In this document: positions 36,348 through 44,587 of the stretch, piece after piece | How the letters are laid out: each line of letters opens with the position of its first letter | How positions within the stretch are numbered: the first letter of the stretch is position 1 | Notes under the pieces: generated by a model | What the model was told of the DNA's origin: nothing | Seen by the model: the letters and a program-made list of their open reading frames with translations, nothing else | Database searches by the model: none | Translations under genes and position numbers: made by a program | Assembly: GCF_002262935.1 (NCBI RefSeq) | Contig: NZ_NPIA01000002.1 | Span: 1-64,000, forward strand | Reading direction: 5' to 3' | Length of the DNA: 64,000 nucleotides | Source: Lottiidibacillus patelloidae | GTDB taxonomy: Bacteria; Bacillota; Bacilli; Bacillales; SA5d-4

Positions 36348-37073
36348 ATGCCTGAACTAATTAAGGACTCATTACTCGTAATTGGTCGAATTGTTACCAT
36401 ATTACCATTATTGTTGTTTGTAACTATCTATATGGGAAAGCGTTCTATTGCACAGCTACCTGTTTTTGACTTGCTTATCATCCTCACCCTTGGTTCCGTA
36501 GTTGGTGCAGATATAGCAGATCCGGAAATAAAACATATACCTACAGTAGTGGCAATTATTGCAATTGGTTTACTTCAACGATTTGTTGCAAAGTTAAAGA
36601 TTTCAAGAAGAAATATTGGTAGGTTAATCACTTTTGAACCAACTGTTGTCATTCAAGATGGAAAAATATTAAATGGAAACTTAAAAAAAATTAGATATTC
36701 CATCGATAATGTTCTGCAAATGTTACGGGAAAAAAATATATTTGATGTAAGCGAAATAGAAACGGCAATTATTGAATCATCAGGTAATATTAGTGTACTG
36801 AAAAAATCAGAAAAGCGGGAAACGACTCTAGAGGATATCGGAAAATATCAAAGTTCTTCTATGATTGCATTACCTGTGATAATTGAAGGGGAAGTATTCA
36901 CAAAAGTATTAAAGGAATATAACGTTACAGAATTATGGCTAAAGCAACAGTTAGCAACCCAAGGAATTCATAAACTTAATGACGTCTTTTTCGCATCTAT
37001 TAATAAAAATCTCCAATTGCATGTTTCCTTAAAAGAGGAAAAAAACATAAAAATTCCTACTTTATATCACTAA
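36348..37073 (+). CDS. DUF421 (YetF-like) membrane protein
   Basis: A 241-residue protein with three N-terminal membrane segments (MGKRSIAQLPVFDLLIILTLGS is typical, about residues 29-50, quoted in part) and a cytoplasmic DUF421 domain with PTVVIQDGKILNGNL and a C-terminal ALPVIIEGEV strand. Some Bacillus spores carry DUF421 proteins of the SpoVA/YetF family in germinant complexes; which of these this is cannot be told. AAAGGAG precedes the ATG. Confidence 0.88.
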   Translation: MPELIKDSLLVIGRIVTILPLLLFVTIYMGKRSIAQLPVFDLLIILTLGSVVGADIADPEIKHIPTVVAIIAIGLLQRFVAKLKISRRNIGRLITFEPTVVIQDGKILNGNLKKIRYSIDNVLQMLREKNIFDVSEIETAIIESSGNISVLKKSEKRETTLEDIGKYQSSSMIALPVIIEGEVFTKVLKEYNVTELWLKQQLATQGIHKLNDVFFASINKNLQLHVSLKEEKNIKIPTLYH

Positions 37074-37103
37074 AAAGAGCATCGTTTCTTACGATGCTCT
37101 TCC
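37072..37103 (+). terminator. Terminator of the DUF421 gene
   Basis: AAGAGCATCGT and ACGATGCTCTT pair around TTCTT, right after the stop codon, followed by a T-containing stretch. Confidence 0.85.
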
Positions 37104-37523
37104 TTGTCTCAGGCTTTATCTGCTTTGAATACCCCCCTGATAAAATTAGAAATATACCAAACACAAATTAATCCCCCTAAACTACCACTTCAATTTACTT
37201 TATTGAAATATATATAAAATAACTTTACCACCTTTATAATCATCAATATGAAGAATATTGATGGATTTAGGAAAAGGAACTAGTTTCATAAATTGTTCTT
37301 CAACATTTGTGTCATTTATTGAACAAGCAACAGTTATCATAATAAAATAACCATGTTACTAATAATTTCGGTCGCACATAATCCCCCCCCTCACTTCAAT
37401 TCCAAAAAAGCTATCGTAACTTATTAAATATCCTTATTAAAGAAAGCTAAACACGATAATATACTCTTTGTATTTTTAGCTTTCGAAGAATTAACTACAA
37501 GTGAGCTTCCGGCTTGTTCATTA
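37074..37523. other. Long intergenic region with a decayed lipoprotein
   Basis: A 450-bp gap. It holds the lipoprotein remnant at 37200-37379 (listed separately) and an 8-base C run near 37383. The rest, including the stretch 37391-37523, is AT-rich without a supportable gene. Confidence 0.6.
37200..37379 (-). pseudogene. Decayed small lipoprotein gene
   Basis: One minus-strand frame from ATG 37379 to TAA 37200 reads like a short lipoprotein (a hydrophobic stretch ending ITVACS, then a polar domain with KSINILHIDDYKGGKVILY), but two stop codons interrupt it near 37361-37356. An ATG at 37340 after the stops would give a 46-residue protein without a proper signal peptide. A G run immediately precedes the first ATG. 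I read it as a gene broken by point changes, possibly also truncated at the 3' end. Confidence 0.45.
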
Positions 37524-38030
37524 TTATTTAAGTGGGTTTCTCAAAAAGTTTTTCATCAATTCGTTTGAAATATTAAGTGCTTCTGTATAGTTTTTAGCAG
37601 GTGCAGTAATCATATTTCCATCCTTTGCATGCCAAGACCCTTTTAAAATAGTTACTTTTGTAAAATCATCATTTGCGAAGATACTACCATAATAATATGT
37701 ATATGGTTCCCCATCGCTAAATCCAGCATATACAATTATGCCCTGACCGTTTTCATTGAATTTAATAGTAATATTTCTTTCTCCTATTGGAACTGGTAAC
37801 TCTTCGCCTTGAATCTCTAAAGTTCCTTCAAAAGTTTTCTTTGCAAACAGGCCCCGCTTAACTTCTCCATCAATAGAAATGGTTACTTCCTGTAGAGCTT
37901 CTTCATTACCTAATTGATATGATATTCCTTGTAACGTTTTAGTATGTTGTTTAGGGAAGGTAAACCAAATTGAATAAATCACTAGCATTGATAAGATTGC
38001 TATACTAACTACTTTGATTTTGTTATTCAT
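37524..38030 (-). CDS. Membrane-anchored protein (unknown)
   Basis: A 168-residue protein with an N-terminal anchor (about residues 6-23, VVSIAILSMLVIYSIWF) and a beta-rich outer domain. It has segments such as KKTFEGTLEIQGEELPVPIG, AGFSDGEPYTYYYGSIFAN and ILKGSWHAKDGNMITAPA. It recalls uncharacterised Bacillus outer-face proteins. The start at 38030 follows GGAGGTG; an ATG seven codons earlier is possible. No clear terminator is visible downstream. Confidence 0.65.
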   Translation of the reverse strand: MNNKIKVVSIAILSMLVIYSIWFTFPKQHTKTLQGISYQLGNEEALQEVTISIDGEVKRGLFAKKTFEGTLEIQGEELPVPIGERNITIKFNENGQGIIVYAGFSDGEPYTYYYGSIFANDDFTKVTILKGSWHAKDGNMITAPAKNYTEALNISNELMKNFLRNPLK

Positions 38031-38125
38031 TCTTTTCACCTCCACTCTCATTACTACAAATAACTTTGATTATTCAACTCACATGATTCGTTTGTTCAAG
38101 ATGATCTCTTTCACTATTTATTCAA

Positions 38126-38160
38126 TAAAAAAAACACTACTCCTTCTTGAAGTAGTGCAC
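38126..38160 (-). terminator. Terminator downstream of a small minus-strand gene
   Basis: CACTACT and AGTAGTG pair around CCTTCTTGA, with an 8-base T run on the minus strand. The only minus-strand frame it can serve is the small gene at 38262-38381, about 100 bp upstream, which supports that gene being transcribed. Confidence 0.75.
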
Positions 38161-38261
38161 ACGTTTATTTAAGGGTAACACTTCACAAAGTTACACCGAA
38201 TTAACATATATACATCAAAACTCTTCATCTTATGTTTTCATACATATTATTTATCTGTTTG

Positions 38262-38381
38262 TTATTGCTTCTTTTTCAAATACTCCGTACGTATTTTTTC
38301 AAGTTGCTGCTTTTTATCAAATTTACTAGACGTCTTTTTTTCATGAAACTTTGTCACAGCTACCTGACTTTTGGTATCCAA
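38262..38381 (-). CDS. Very short basic helical protein (candidate)
   Basis: A 39-residue lysine-rich protein with charged heptad-like character (KFHEKKTSSKFDKKQQLEKI) and a KKKQ end. It begins at TTG 38381. AAAGGA lies about 13 bases upstream, longer than ideal. It overlaps a hydrophobic open frame on the plus strand, which has poor codon use and no binding site. A strong terminator follows on the minus strand. No family recognised. Confidence 0.45.
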   Translation of the reverse strand: MDTKSQVAVTKFHEKKTSSKFDKKQQLEKIRTEYLKKKQ

Positions 38382-38600
38382 TTGATAAATATTTTCCTTT
38401 ATTTAATTTTAACATATATCCTAAATTATCTGACAAAAATAAATGGTCTATGGCAGGGTTGCAGTTACAAAAACACAAGAATAATAATTACATTTATGAC
38501 ATTCCTGTTTTATCAACATCAGAAGTTCTTTTTGCTCCCCAAATCCTAGAAATTACATATTATATAGTAACAACTGTAAGAAAGGAGCTCTGAGCTTTCT

Positions 38601-38714
38601 ATGAAATACATTAGTGATAAAATAAATACGATGCCTGAAAGCTTGTTTTTTCTTGCATATGATTTAGATAAATTAATAGCAGTAGCTATTTTCATAATAG
38701 ATCGGAAAGTATGA
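38601..38714 (+). CDS. Short hydrophobic-tailed peptide (candidate)
   Basis: A 37-residue frame, starting MKYISDKINTMPESLF and having one possible membrane segment (about residues 15-32). AAAGGAG lies about 14 bases before the ATG, a long spacing. No terminator is seen before the next gene at 38780. Low support; it may be chance. Confidence 0.25.
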   Translation: MKYISDKINTMPESLFFLAYDLDKLIAVAIFIIDRKV

Positions 38715-38779
38715 TAAGCATCTTTAGGCTGTATTAAATTTGAATTTTCGCCAAACCTATACGTAAAGGAGTGGTGAAA

Positions 38780-38923
38780 ATGTCGAACAAAAAGCAAAGA
38801 AACAATAAAAATGACAAAGAACAATTAGCTAGTGTCGCAAAAAATAATGCGCAAAATGCAAAACAATCTTATGTAGAAAAGGCTCAACCACAGCCAAAAG
38901 ATTTCGAAGAAATTGAGTATTAA
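38780..38923 (+). CDS. Small hydrophilic protein, possibly spore-associated
   Basis: A 47-residue, Asn/Gln/Lys-rich protein (MSNKKQRNNKNDKEQL start; AKNNAQNAKQ in the middle), without a hydrophobic segment. AAAGGAGTGGTG precedes the ATG at good spacing and a strong terminator follows, so it is very likely a real gene. The composition is reminiscent of small acid-soluble or gamma-type spore proteins, but no signature is present, so this is only a suggestion. It converges on a YjcZ-type sporulation gene. Confidence 0.72.
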   Translation: MSNKKQRNNKNDKEQLASVAKNNAQNAKQSYVEKAQPQPKDFEEIEY

Positions 38924-38951
38924 AAAAAGGTGGGACTTCCCACCTTTTTTT
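38922..38951. terminator. Terminator between two small converging genes
   Basis: AAAAAAGGTGGG and CCCACCTTTTTT form a perfect 12-bp stem around ACTT. Confidence 0.93.
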
Positions 38952-38960
38952 ACTTTACTA

Positions 38961-39095
38961 TTATTTCAAGCAAGCCGCTCCAACGATAATTAACAAGATA
39001 AATAATACGACGATTAAAGCGAAGCCTCTTCCAGCTCCATGTCCGCCGCACCCGTAACCACCGTAGCCATAGCCACCATAGCTTCCGTAATGCAT
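38961..39095 (-). CDS. YjcZ-family sporulation protein
   Basis: A 44-residue protein with a Gly/Tyr-rich head ([17 protein letters not shown]), then a single hydrophobic helix ([18 protein letters not shown]). This two-part pattern is that of the YjcZ family of small spore-coat or spore-membrane proteins in Bacilli. AAGGAGGTG precedes the ATG. It is monocistronic. Confidence 0.9.
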   Translation of the reverse strand: MHYGSYGGYGYGGYGCGGHGAGRGFALIVVLFILLIIVGAACLK

Positions 39096-39207
39096 AAAAG
39101 CACCTCCTTCATTGAAGGATAACTTACATTAATAACATATGTGTTGTTATATGAGGTGTATAGACAGATGTCCTAATTAAAAAAGAAATTTTTAGGGAAT
39201 ACGTCCA

Positions 39208-39234
39208 TAAGAAAAACACACCGAAGTGTGCCTT
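39208..39234 (-). terminator. Terminator of the MoxR/DUF58 operon
   Basis: On the minus strand GCACAC and GTGTGT pair around a TTCGG tetraloop-like turn, followed by TTTTTC. Confidence 0.75.
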
Positions 39235-39243
39235 GTTCTAGAA

Positions 39244-40533
39244 TTATGAATTACGCCAATAATGTTTATCATTAACTTCTTTTCTTTTAGCGCGTAATGA
39301 AAGTTTGTCTTTTAGTTTATCAGCTTTGTGCTTTTCATATTTTACTTTCTGCAATTGCTTGAACGATTGTTTATATTGTGCAAACTCTGCATCAGAAAGG
39401 TCTTCATTTCCATAACGAACCTTTTGATATAGCCTCATTACAATTGCTTTATGTTCGTCAGCTCCTTCAAGATGTCCGAACCACTCCTCTATTGTTTTCG
39501 ATGGAGTTCTTGCCATTACAGTTTGCATGAGCTTTTTTTCAAAGTTAAAAAATAGTCTTCTCGTTTTGTTGACTGGCGGTTTGCTATTATTAGATCTAAA
39601 AAGTGGCTTTTGATCTTTTTCATTAACGAATTCTTCCCGTGTAAAAAATCCTGACAATGTGGCTGGAAGCATGCCGTTTTTGCCTTTATATATGACATAT
39701 AAAATAAATGTTAGTAAAGCGGCACCTATCAATACATATAAGATATATTGAGGATCAAAGTTTGAAATAACAGGGTCTACATCAGTACTAGGTAAGTCAA
39801 CATTGTCGTCTTGCATAGAATCAGGCGGTACATTAGATTCATCCTTCTCTTCTTCTATTTTTTCTTCGTCTTTCAATGGAATAAGGCTGTATAACCACAT
39901 TAATATCGGATATAAAACCGAGAAGAATAACCACCCACCAAAGATTAAAATTTTATGAATGATGTAACGAAATGCAGGTAAAAAAGCAACAGCAAGTATA
40001 GATGTACCTATCAAAGTTAGTAATATCGTTAATTGCCATGAAGACGCTTTTTTATTAGCATGCACTTGTAAATGTTGAATCATTTTCTTTACTACTATTA
40101 ATAAAAATTGCACAAAAATAAATAATACAAACCAATCCGAGTATAAATAACTAGCAAAAATAAAGTACTGGCCTAGTGCAACAATTGTCGTTAATACTAG
40201 CAGAGGGCCATCTTTATCATCGTCTAAGCTCTGCAATGATGAAAATAAGCGAAAGCTAATTACTAAGGCTAAAGCTGCTCCAATGGGGAAAGGATATCCT
40301 ACTATCAATGCAACTAATATAAGACCTATTAAAGATACTGCACTAAACACATAAGGCATATATTCATGGTCCCATTTATGAAGCACAAAATAAATGATCG
40401 TACCTGACAGTGCTACTAAAAAAAATGGAAATACTTCTGGTAGAGCATTTTTTTCTGCCAAAGTATAAAAAGCTAGCAGCTGATAAATGAAAAGGAACTC
40501 CATAGTAAAATGAACGAATGCATATTTTTTCAT
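39244..40533 (-). CDS. Membrane protein of the MoxR/DUF58 operon, with no transglutaminase domain
   Basis: A 429-residue protein with about nine membrane segments (residues 1-220), an acidic linker with EEKIEEEKDESN, another membrane segment (about 262-282), and a cytoplasmic tail with TPSKTIEEWFGHL, which recalls DUF4129. It is the third gene of a MoxR-DUF58-membrane protein operon and overlaps DUF58 by 4 bp (ATGA). In B. subtilis the matching gene (yebA) is about 730 residues and carries a transglutaminase-like domain between the two membrane parts. That domain appears to be missing here. Its role is unknown. Confidence 0.82.
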   Translation of the reverse strand: MKKYAFVHFTMEFLFIYQLLAFYTLAEKNALPEVFPFFLVALSGTIIYFVLHKWDHEYMPYVFSAVSLIGLILVALIVGYPFPIGAALALVISFRLFSSLQSLDDDKDGPLLVLTTIVALGQYFIFASYLYSDWFVLFIFVQFLLIVVKKMIQHLQVHANKKASSWQLTILLTLIGTSILAVAFLPAFRYIIHKILIFGGWLFFSVLYPILMWLYSLIPLKDEEKIEEEKDESNVPPDSMQDDNVDLPSTDVDPVISNFDPQYILYVLIGAALLTFILYVIYKGKNGMLPATLSGFFTREEFVNEKDQKPLFRSNNSKPPVNKTRRLFFNFEKKLMQTVMARTPSKTIEEWFGHLEGADEHKAIVMRLYQKVRYGNEDLSDAEFAQYKQSFKQLQKVKYEKHKADKLKDKLSLRAKRKEVNDKHYWRNS

Positions 40534-41738
40534 TTACTTATGCTCCTTTCATTTATAATCGGCATTACACTTTTCTGCACTGCACCATTTCTTATTTGAT
40601 ACAATGCAGTTCCTTTTTTCTTCCACTTATCATAAATACTAATCTCTTTATCTGATACTTCCCCAATTAAAAAGACTATCGGCATTACTAGTGACTTACG
40701 ATCTAATTGCGTCAATAAAAAACGCATCGGAATCGGTGCCTGCTTCGTTGAAACGTACGCAAGAAATTCAAGCGCTTTTGCAAGGTGCTCTTTCCCTTCA
40801 CCTTTTTCTATACTAAGGAATGGGTTGTCACCATATGTACCAAAATTAATTGATAAAGAGAAAGGTATGTTTAGGTGAGTAGCAACTTGAGCCATATAGG
40901 CTAACTGACTAATAGCACCTTCAATATCTTCCATAATATTAATAGAATATCTTGACTTATATTCCGTCACATTTAACATGATTGTCCATGATAAATCAGT
41001 CGTTTTTTCGAACACTTTCGTTTGAAGTTCATTTGTTTTCGCAGAAGCTTTCCAATTTATGCGATTAAAAGGATCTTGCTCCGAATATTGCCTCGTTCCA
41101 ACTTGCATTGTCAAATCTTCATAAAGCGATGACCGATATGGATTCACACCTTGGTGGGTAGAACGAATTGTTTCTAAACCTTTTACATTCTCAAGTGTCG
41201 GATAGACGATAATTTCTGTGAAAAATGGATCTTTAAATTCATAAACGACAGAACCGATTCCGAATAAACTTTGCACCCGTAGCGTTATATTTTTTATCCT
41301 TGCTACGCATCTTTCTTTTGCAATGACATCAAAGTTTATCTTCTGTTTTGTTCGCTTTGATAAATGAATTGGCATTTTATAAACTGCATAATCTTTTTGT
41401 TTATCGAACGTATGTAAAGATGTACCTACATTACTCGCGAGTTCAAACTCTAACTGACCATTCATAATTGGTAAAATACCTTTTTGGCTAAAAGTTAATG
41501 TAATAGAGGACGTGTCATTTGGATAGAGTCTCACTTTTTGCTTTTCATTTTCCAACTCTAAAAAATCAGCTACGTGCTTTAAATAAAATTTACTTGCAAA
41601 GTAATAGATTATAAATAACAGGATAACAAATCCGAATTGAAAGGCATTATTTATTAGAAAAAATAAACCGAGAAAAATCGAGAGTATCGATAGTAAATCT
41701 AAAAAGCCTGTTTGCTCAGAAACTAATCTCCATTTCAT
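40530..41738 (-). CDS. DUF58 protein
   Basis: A 402-residue protein: two N-terminal membrane segments (about residues 15-50), then a beta-rich region and the DUF58 domain. That domain's motif is GVNPYRSSLYEDLT followed by YSEQDPFNRINWKASAK. DUF58 proteins act with MoxR ATPases, probably in protein maturation at the membrane. The ATG directly follows the stop of the MoxR gene (TAAATG), so translation is coupled. Confidence 0.9.
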   Translation of the reverse strand: MKWRLVSEQTGFLDLLSILSIFLGLFFLINNAFQFGFVILLFIIYYFASKFYLKHVADFLELENEKQKVRLYPNDTSSITLTFSQKGILPIMNGQLEFELASNVGTSLHTFDKQKDYAVYKMPIHLSKRTKQKINFDVIAKERCVARIKNITLRVQSLFGIGSVVYEFKDPFFTEIIVYPTLENVKGLETIRSTHQGVNPYRSSLYEDLTMQVGTRQYSEQDPFNRINWKASAKTNELQTKVFEKTTDLSWTIMLNVTEYKSRYSINIMEDIEGAISQLAYMAQVATHLNIPFSLSINFGTYGDNPFLSIEKGEGKEHLAKALEFLAYVSTKQAPIPMRFLLTQLDRKSLVMPIVFLIGEVSDKEISIYDKWKKKGTALYQIRNGAVQKSVMPIINERSISK

Positions 41739-42689
41739 TTACGCTCGGTCTCCAATTTCAACTGGTACTTCTACAGTTTCTAACAGTTCTTTAATTACAC
41801 CATGTTTTGTAAATTTCATTTCACCTTCAATTGATAAAACAATTCGGTGTGTTAAAACATATGGTGCGACAAATTTAATATCTTCAGGTATGACAAAACT
41901 TCTACCTTCCATTAGTGCTTTTGCTTGTGCGGCTTTCATTAATGCAAGCGTACCACGTGGGCTCACACCTAACTGAATTTCGTCAGACTTTCTCGTTTTA
42001 TCAACGATCGCTAATAAGTAATCTTCAATAACTTCTGAAAGAGTAACTTCTTTCACCTGTTCTTGTAGAGATAAAATATCTTCTTTCGAAAAAATCGATA
42101 AAAGTTGTTTAAAAGGTTCTTCTTTTCGATACTTTTGCATCATTTCTTTTTCTTGTTCCAAATTCGGATAACCTAAGTCAAGTTGCATAAAAAAGCGGTC
42201 CATTTGCGCTTCTGGCAAAGGAAACGTACCTTGTTGTGCTTCTATAGGATTTTGTGTAGCGACTACGATAAATGGATTAGGTAATGGAAGCGTTTCCCCA
42301 TCAATCGTTACTTGGCGCTCTTCCATTACTTCCAGTAAACTTGCTTGTGTTCTCGGAGTTGCACGATTAATTTCATCTGCAAGTAAAATATTTGTCATAA
42401 CAGGTCCTGGTCTTAGCTGAAACTCTTGTTTTTGTGGGTGGAAAAATTGAATTCCCGAAACATCACTAGGTAGAACATCGGGTGTAAATTGTACACGTTT
42501 AAAATCTCCATCGATTGTTTTCGCTAAGCTGCGTGCAAGCATCGTTTTCCCTGTTCCAGGTACACTTTCTAATAAAACATGTCCGCGATTAATTAAAGCA
42601 TTCATCAATAATTCTACGATATCTTCTTTTCCATAAATAACTTTACCAATCTCATTTTTCATCATTTCTACTGCTTGTCTAATTTCCAA
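41739..42689 (-). CDS. MoxR-type AAA+ ATPase
   Basis: A 316-residue MoxR ATPase thought to act as a chaperone. Walker A is ESVPGTGKTML (about residues 40-50), Walker B LLADEINRATP, sensor 1 ATQNPIE, and the arginine segment FPLPEAQMDRF. The start is TTG at 42689, with AGGAG upstream. It is the first gene of the MoxR-DUF58-membrane protein operon. Confidence 0.93.
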   Translation of the reverse strand: MEIRQAVEMMKNEIGKVIYGKEDIVELLMNALINRGHVLLESVPGTGKTMLARSLAKTIDGDFKRVQFTPDVLPSDVSGIQFFHPQKQEFQLRPGPVMTNILLADEINRATPRTQASLLEVMEERQVTIDGETLPLPNPFIVVATQNPIEAQQGTFPLPEAQMDRFFMQLDLGYPNLEQEKEMMQKYRKEEPFKQLLSIFSKEDILSLQEQVKEVTLSEVIEDYLLAIVDKTRKSDEIQLGVSPRGTLALMKAAQAKALMEGRSFVIPEDIKFVAPYVLTHRIVLSIEGEMKFTKHGVIKELLETVEVPVEIGDRA

Positions 42690-42758
42690 GTCGCCAACTC
42701 CTATATAAGTTTATAAATTATACAATATATGGATTTTTAAAAACTTCAATTAATAAGG

Positions 42759-43952
42759 TTATTCTAGATCTTTCTTTCCTTTAAATACGATATCTTGGCC
42801 AAATTTTTGTTGTAAGTTACTTAACGTTTCATGAAACTTAGTTTTCTTTTCGTCTTTTTTATTTGATGAAAATAAATCTAACTGTTTAAATGTTTCCTTT
42901 TTATCTATTACATTTTGTACCGCTACTCCAATAAGCCTTATTGGATCGCCACTCCAGTTTTTTTCAAATAAGAAAAGCGCACGTTCATATAGCTCCTCCA
43001 TATGTTCAACAGCATTTTCTTCTGTCATACTTCTCGTGATTGTTTTACGATTTTTCCCATAGCGAATCGTTAATTGTATTGTAGAAGCAACCACCTTTTT
43101 TCGTTGCATTCTTCTCGCAACACTTTCACTCAATCGTTTTATTGTATTTTGTATTGTCGTCATATTCACTGTATCCGCTCTTAATGTAGTTGAGTTACCG
43201 ATACTTTTCCATTCATTTGCAGCTTCTGGATCAACTGGGCGATTGTCTATCCCATTTGCACGCTCTTTTAACCGTATACCATTAATTCCAATTGCTTTTT
43301 CAAGCGTAATGGAATCTGCATGGGCTAAATCTTTAATGGTATAAATCTTTATTTTATTTAACTTCTCAGCAGATTTTTTTCCAATACCGTGCATTTCGCC
43401 AACTTGGAGCGGCCATAACACTTTCGGGACATCCCTCTTTCTTAAGATAGTAATGCCCATAGGTTTTTTCATGTCTGATGCCATTTTTGCTAAAAATTTA
43501 TTCGGAGCAATTCCAATGCTAGATGGTAGGTTTAAAGTAGATAGAATGTTCTGTTGGATAGTTTTTACGAAAGCTAAATAAGAGCCATTTACCTCTACAT
43601 CGGTTATATCAACATATCCTTCATCGATTGAAACAGGTTCAACTAACGGTGTATATGAGCGTAGAAGTTCAAACATCCTGTCAGCCATTCTGCGATACTT
43701 CGCATGATTAGGCGGCATCACAAAAAGGTTTGGACATAACTTCTTTGCTTGCCATAATGGCATTGTCGCTTTGACACCTTTTGCCCTCGCTTCATAGCTG
43801 CAAGTAACTATGATTCCACGGCGTTCTTCTACATTACCTGCAATAGCTAGAGGCTTCCCTCTTAAATCAGGATTGTGTGCCGCTTCAACTGAAGCATAAA
43901 AGCTATTCATATCGATATGTAATATAATTTTCGGTTTTTCAGACTTATTCAT
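42759..43952 (-). CDS. dinB: DNA polymerase IV (Y family)
   Basis: A 397-residue translesion polymerase. Catalytic acidic residues are Asp14 (HIDMNSF) and Asp110/Glu111 (SIDEGY). The likely steric gate is Tyr19. A C-terminal QLDLFS (about residue 369) is a beta-clamp binding motif. It is the PolY1/YqjH type by this layout. No LexA-box match lies in the upstream 80 bp, unlike many dinB genes. It is probably monocistronic. Confidence 0.95.
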   Translation of the reverse strand: MNKSEKPKIILHIDMNSFYASVEAAHNPDLRGKPLAIAGNVEERRGIIVTCSYEARAKGVKATMPLWQAKKLCPNLFVMPPNHAKYRRMADRMFELLRSYTPLVEPVSIDEGYVDITDVEVNGSYLAFVKTIQQNILSTLNLPSSIGIAPNKFLAKMASDMKKPMGITILRKRDVPKVLWPLQVGEMHGIGKKSAEKLNKIKIYTIKDLAHADSITLEKAIGINGIRLKERANGIDNRPVDPEAANEWKSIGNSTTLRADTVNMTTIQNTIKRLSESVARRMQRKKVVASTIQLTIRYGKNRKTITRSMTEENAVEHMEELYERALFLFEKNWSGDPIRLIGVAVQNVIDKKETFKQLDLFSSNKKDEKKTKFHETLSNLQQKFGQDIVFKGKKDLE

Positions 43953-44031
43953 AAAACGCTCCTAGAATATATTCTTAAAGTCTCTTATCTTATTATAAGT
44001 CATTTGCCTTGTACAAGCATATTGATAATAA

Positions 44032-44074
44032 AAAAAGTACCTTTGTGTGATATAACAACACAAAGGTACTTTCA
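44032..44074. terminator. Terminator of the 44.1-44.5 kb lipoprotein gene
   Basis: AAAGTACCTTTGTGT and ACACAAAGGTACTTT form a 15-bp stem around GATATAACA-type loop sequence, near the stop at 44079 and before the dinB promoter. Confidence 0.9.
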
Positions 44075-44078
44075 CGTT

Positions 44079-44459
44079 TTAGTTTTGTTTGATTAAACCT
44101 TTAAAAGTCTCTGTCAGTTCTTCTGGAATAACCTTAACATCAGATATTTTAATATCGTCATCTTCGACAGTTAAGTAGACTAAAACCATTTCTCCATTAT
44201 CGTATTCGATTATTTCCATTTTTGTAAATTGAGCAGCCTTTGAATCTTTAACAATGCCTTTTAACTTTTTATATGTTTCTTCTTTATTTTGAAAGTCTTC
44301 TTTCAACATACCCTTAAAAGCTTCGTAATCTTCATTAAATAACGTTTCTTCCAATTGAATGGAAACATAGTGATCATTTACACTTTTATCATCGTTACAT
44401 CCTACTAAAAAACTTACCATCATTAAACTTATTAAAATTAACTCACATTTTCTTTTCAA
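44079..44459 (-). CDS. Small lipoprotein (unknown)
   Basis: A 126-residue lipoprotein with lipobox FLVGC (Cys20) and a soluble domain containing KGMLKEDFQNKEETYKKLKG and YLTVEDDDIKISDVKV. The start is TTG at 44459, because CCTCC (GGAGG) lies 7 bases upstream; an ATG farther out (44582) would give an N-terminus without signal character. The function is unknown. It is divergent from the beta-propeller gene. Confidence 0.75.
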   Translation of the reverse strand: MKRKCELILISLMMVSFLVGCNDDKSVNDHYVSIQLEETLFNEDYEAFKGMLKEDFQNKEETYKKLKGIVKDSKAAQFTKMEIIEYDNGEMVLVYLTVEDDDIKISDVKVIPEELTETFKGLIKQN

Positions 44460-44587
44460 CTTATTTCCTCCTATTTTATCTGTATAGATTTTATTTCTAC
44501 ATAAACTATCCATATCCTTCCAGTACATAAAAATTAGAGTATGAAAGATATTACGTATAACAGGAATTCTGAAAGGAGACATTTTGA

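Noticed and set aside
38232-38549. Hydrophobic 105-codon open frame on the plus strand
   Set aside because: No binding site, Phe/Leu-rich random-like composition, and it overlaps a more coherent minus-strand frame with a terminator.
38546-38824. 92-codon open frame on the minus strand
   Set aside because: Runs antisense through the well-supported 38780-38923 gene and has no start context.
43953-44031. LexA box upstream of dinB
   Set aside because: AGAATATATTCT is a palindrome but lacks the CGAAC/GTTCG core.
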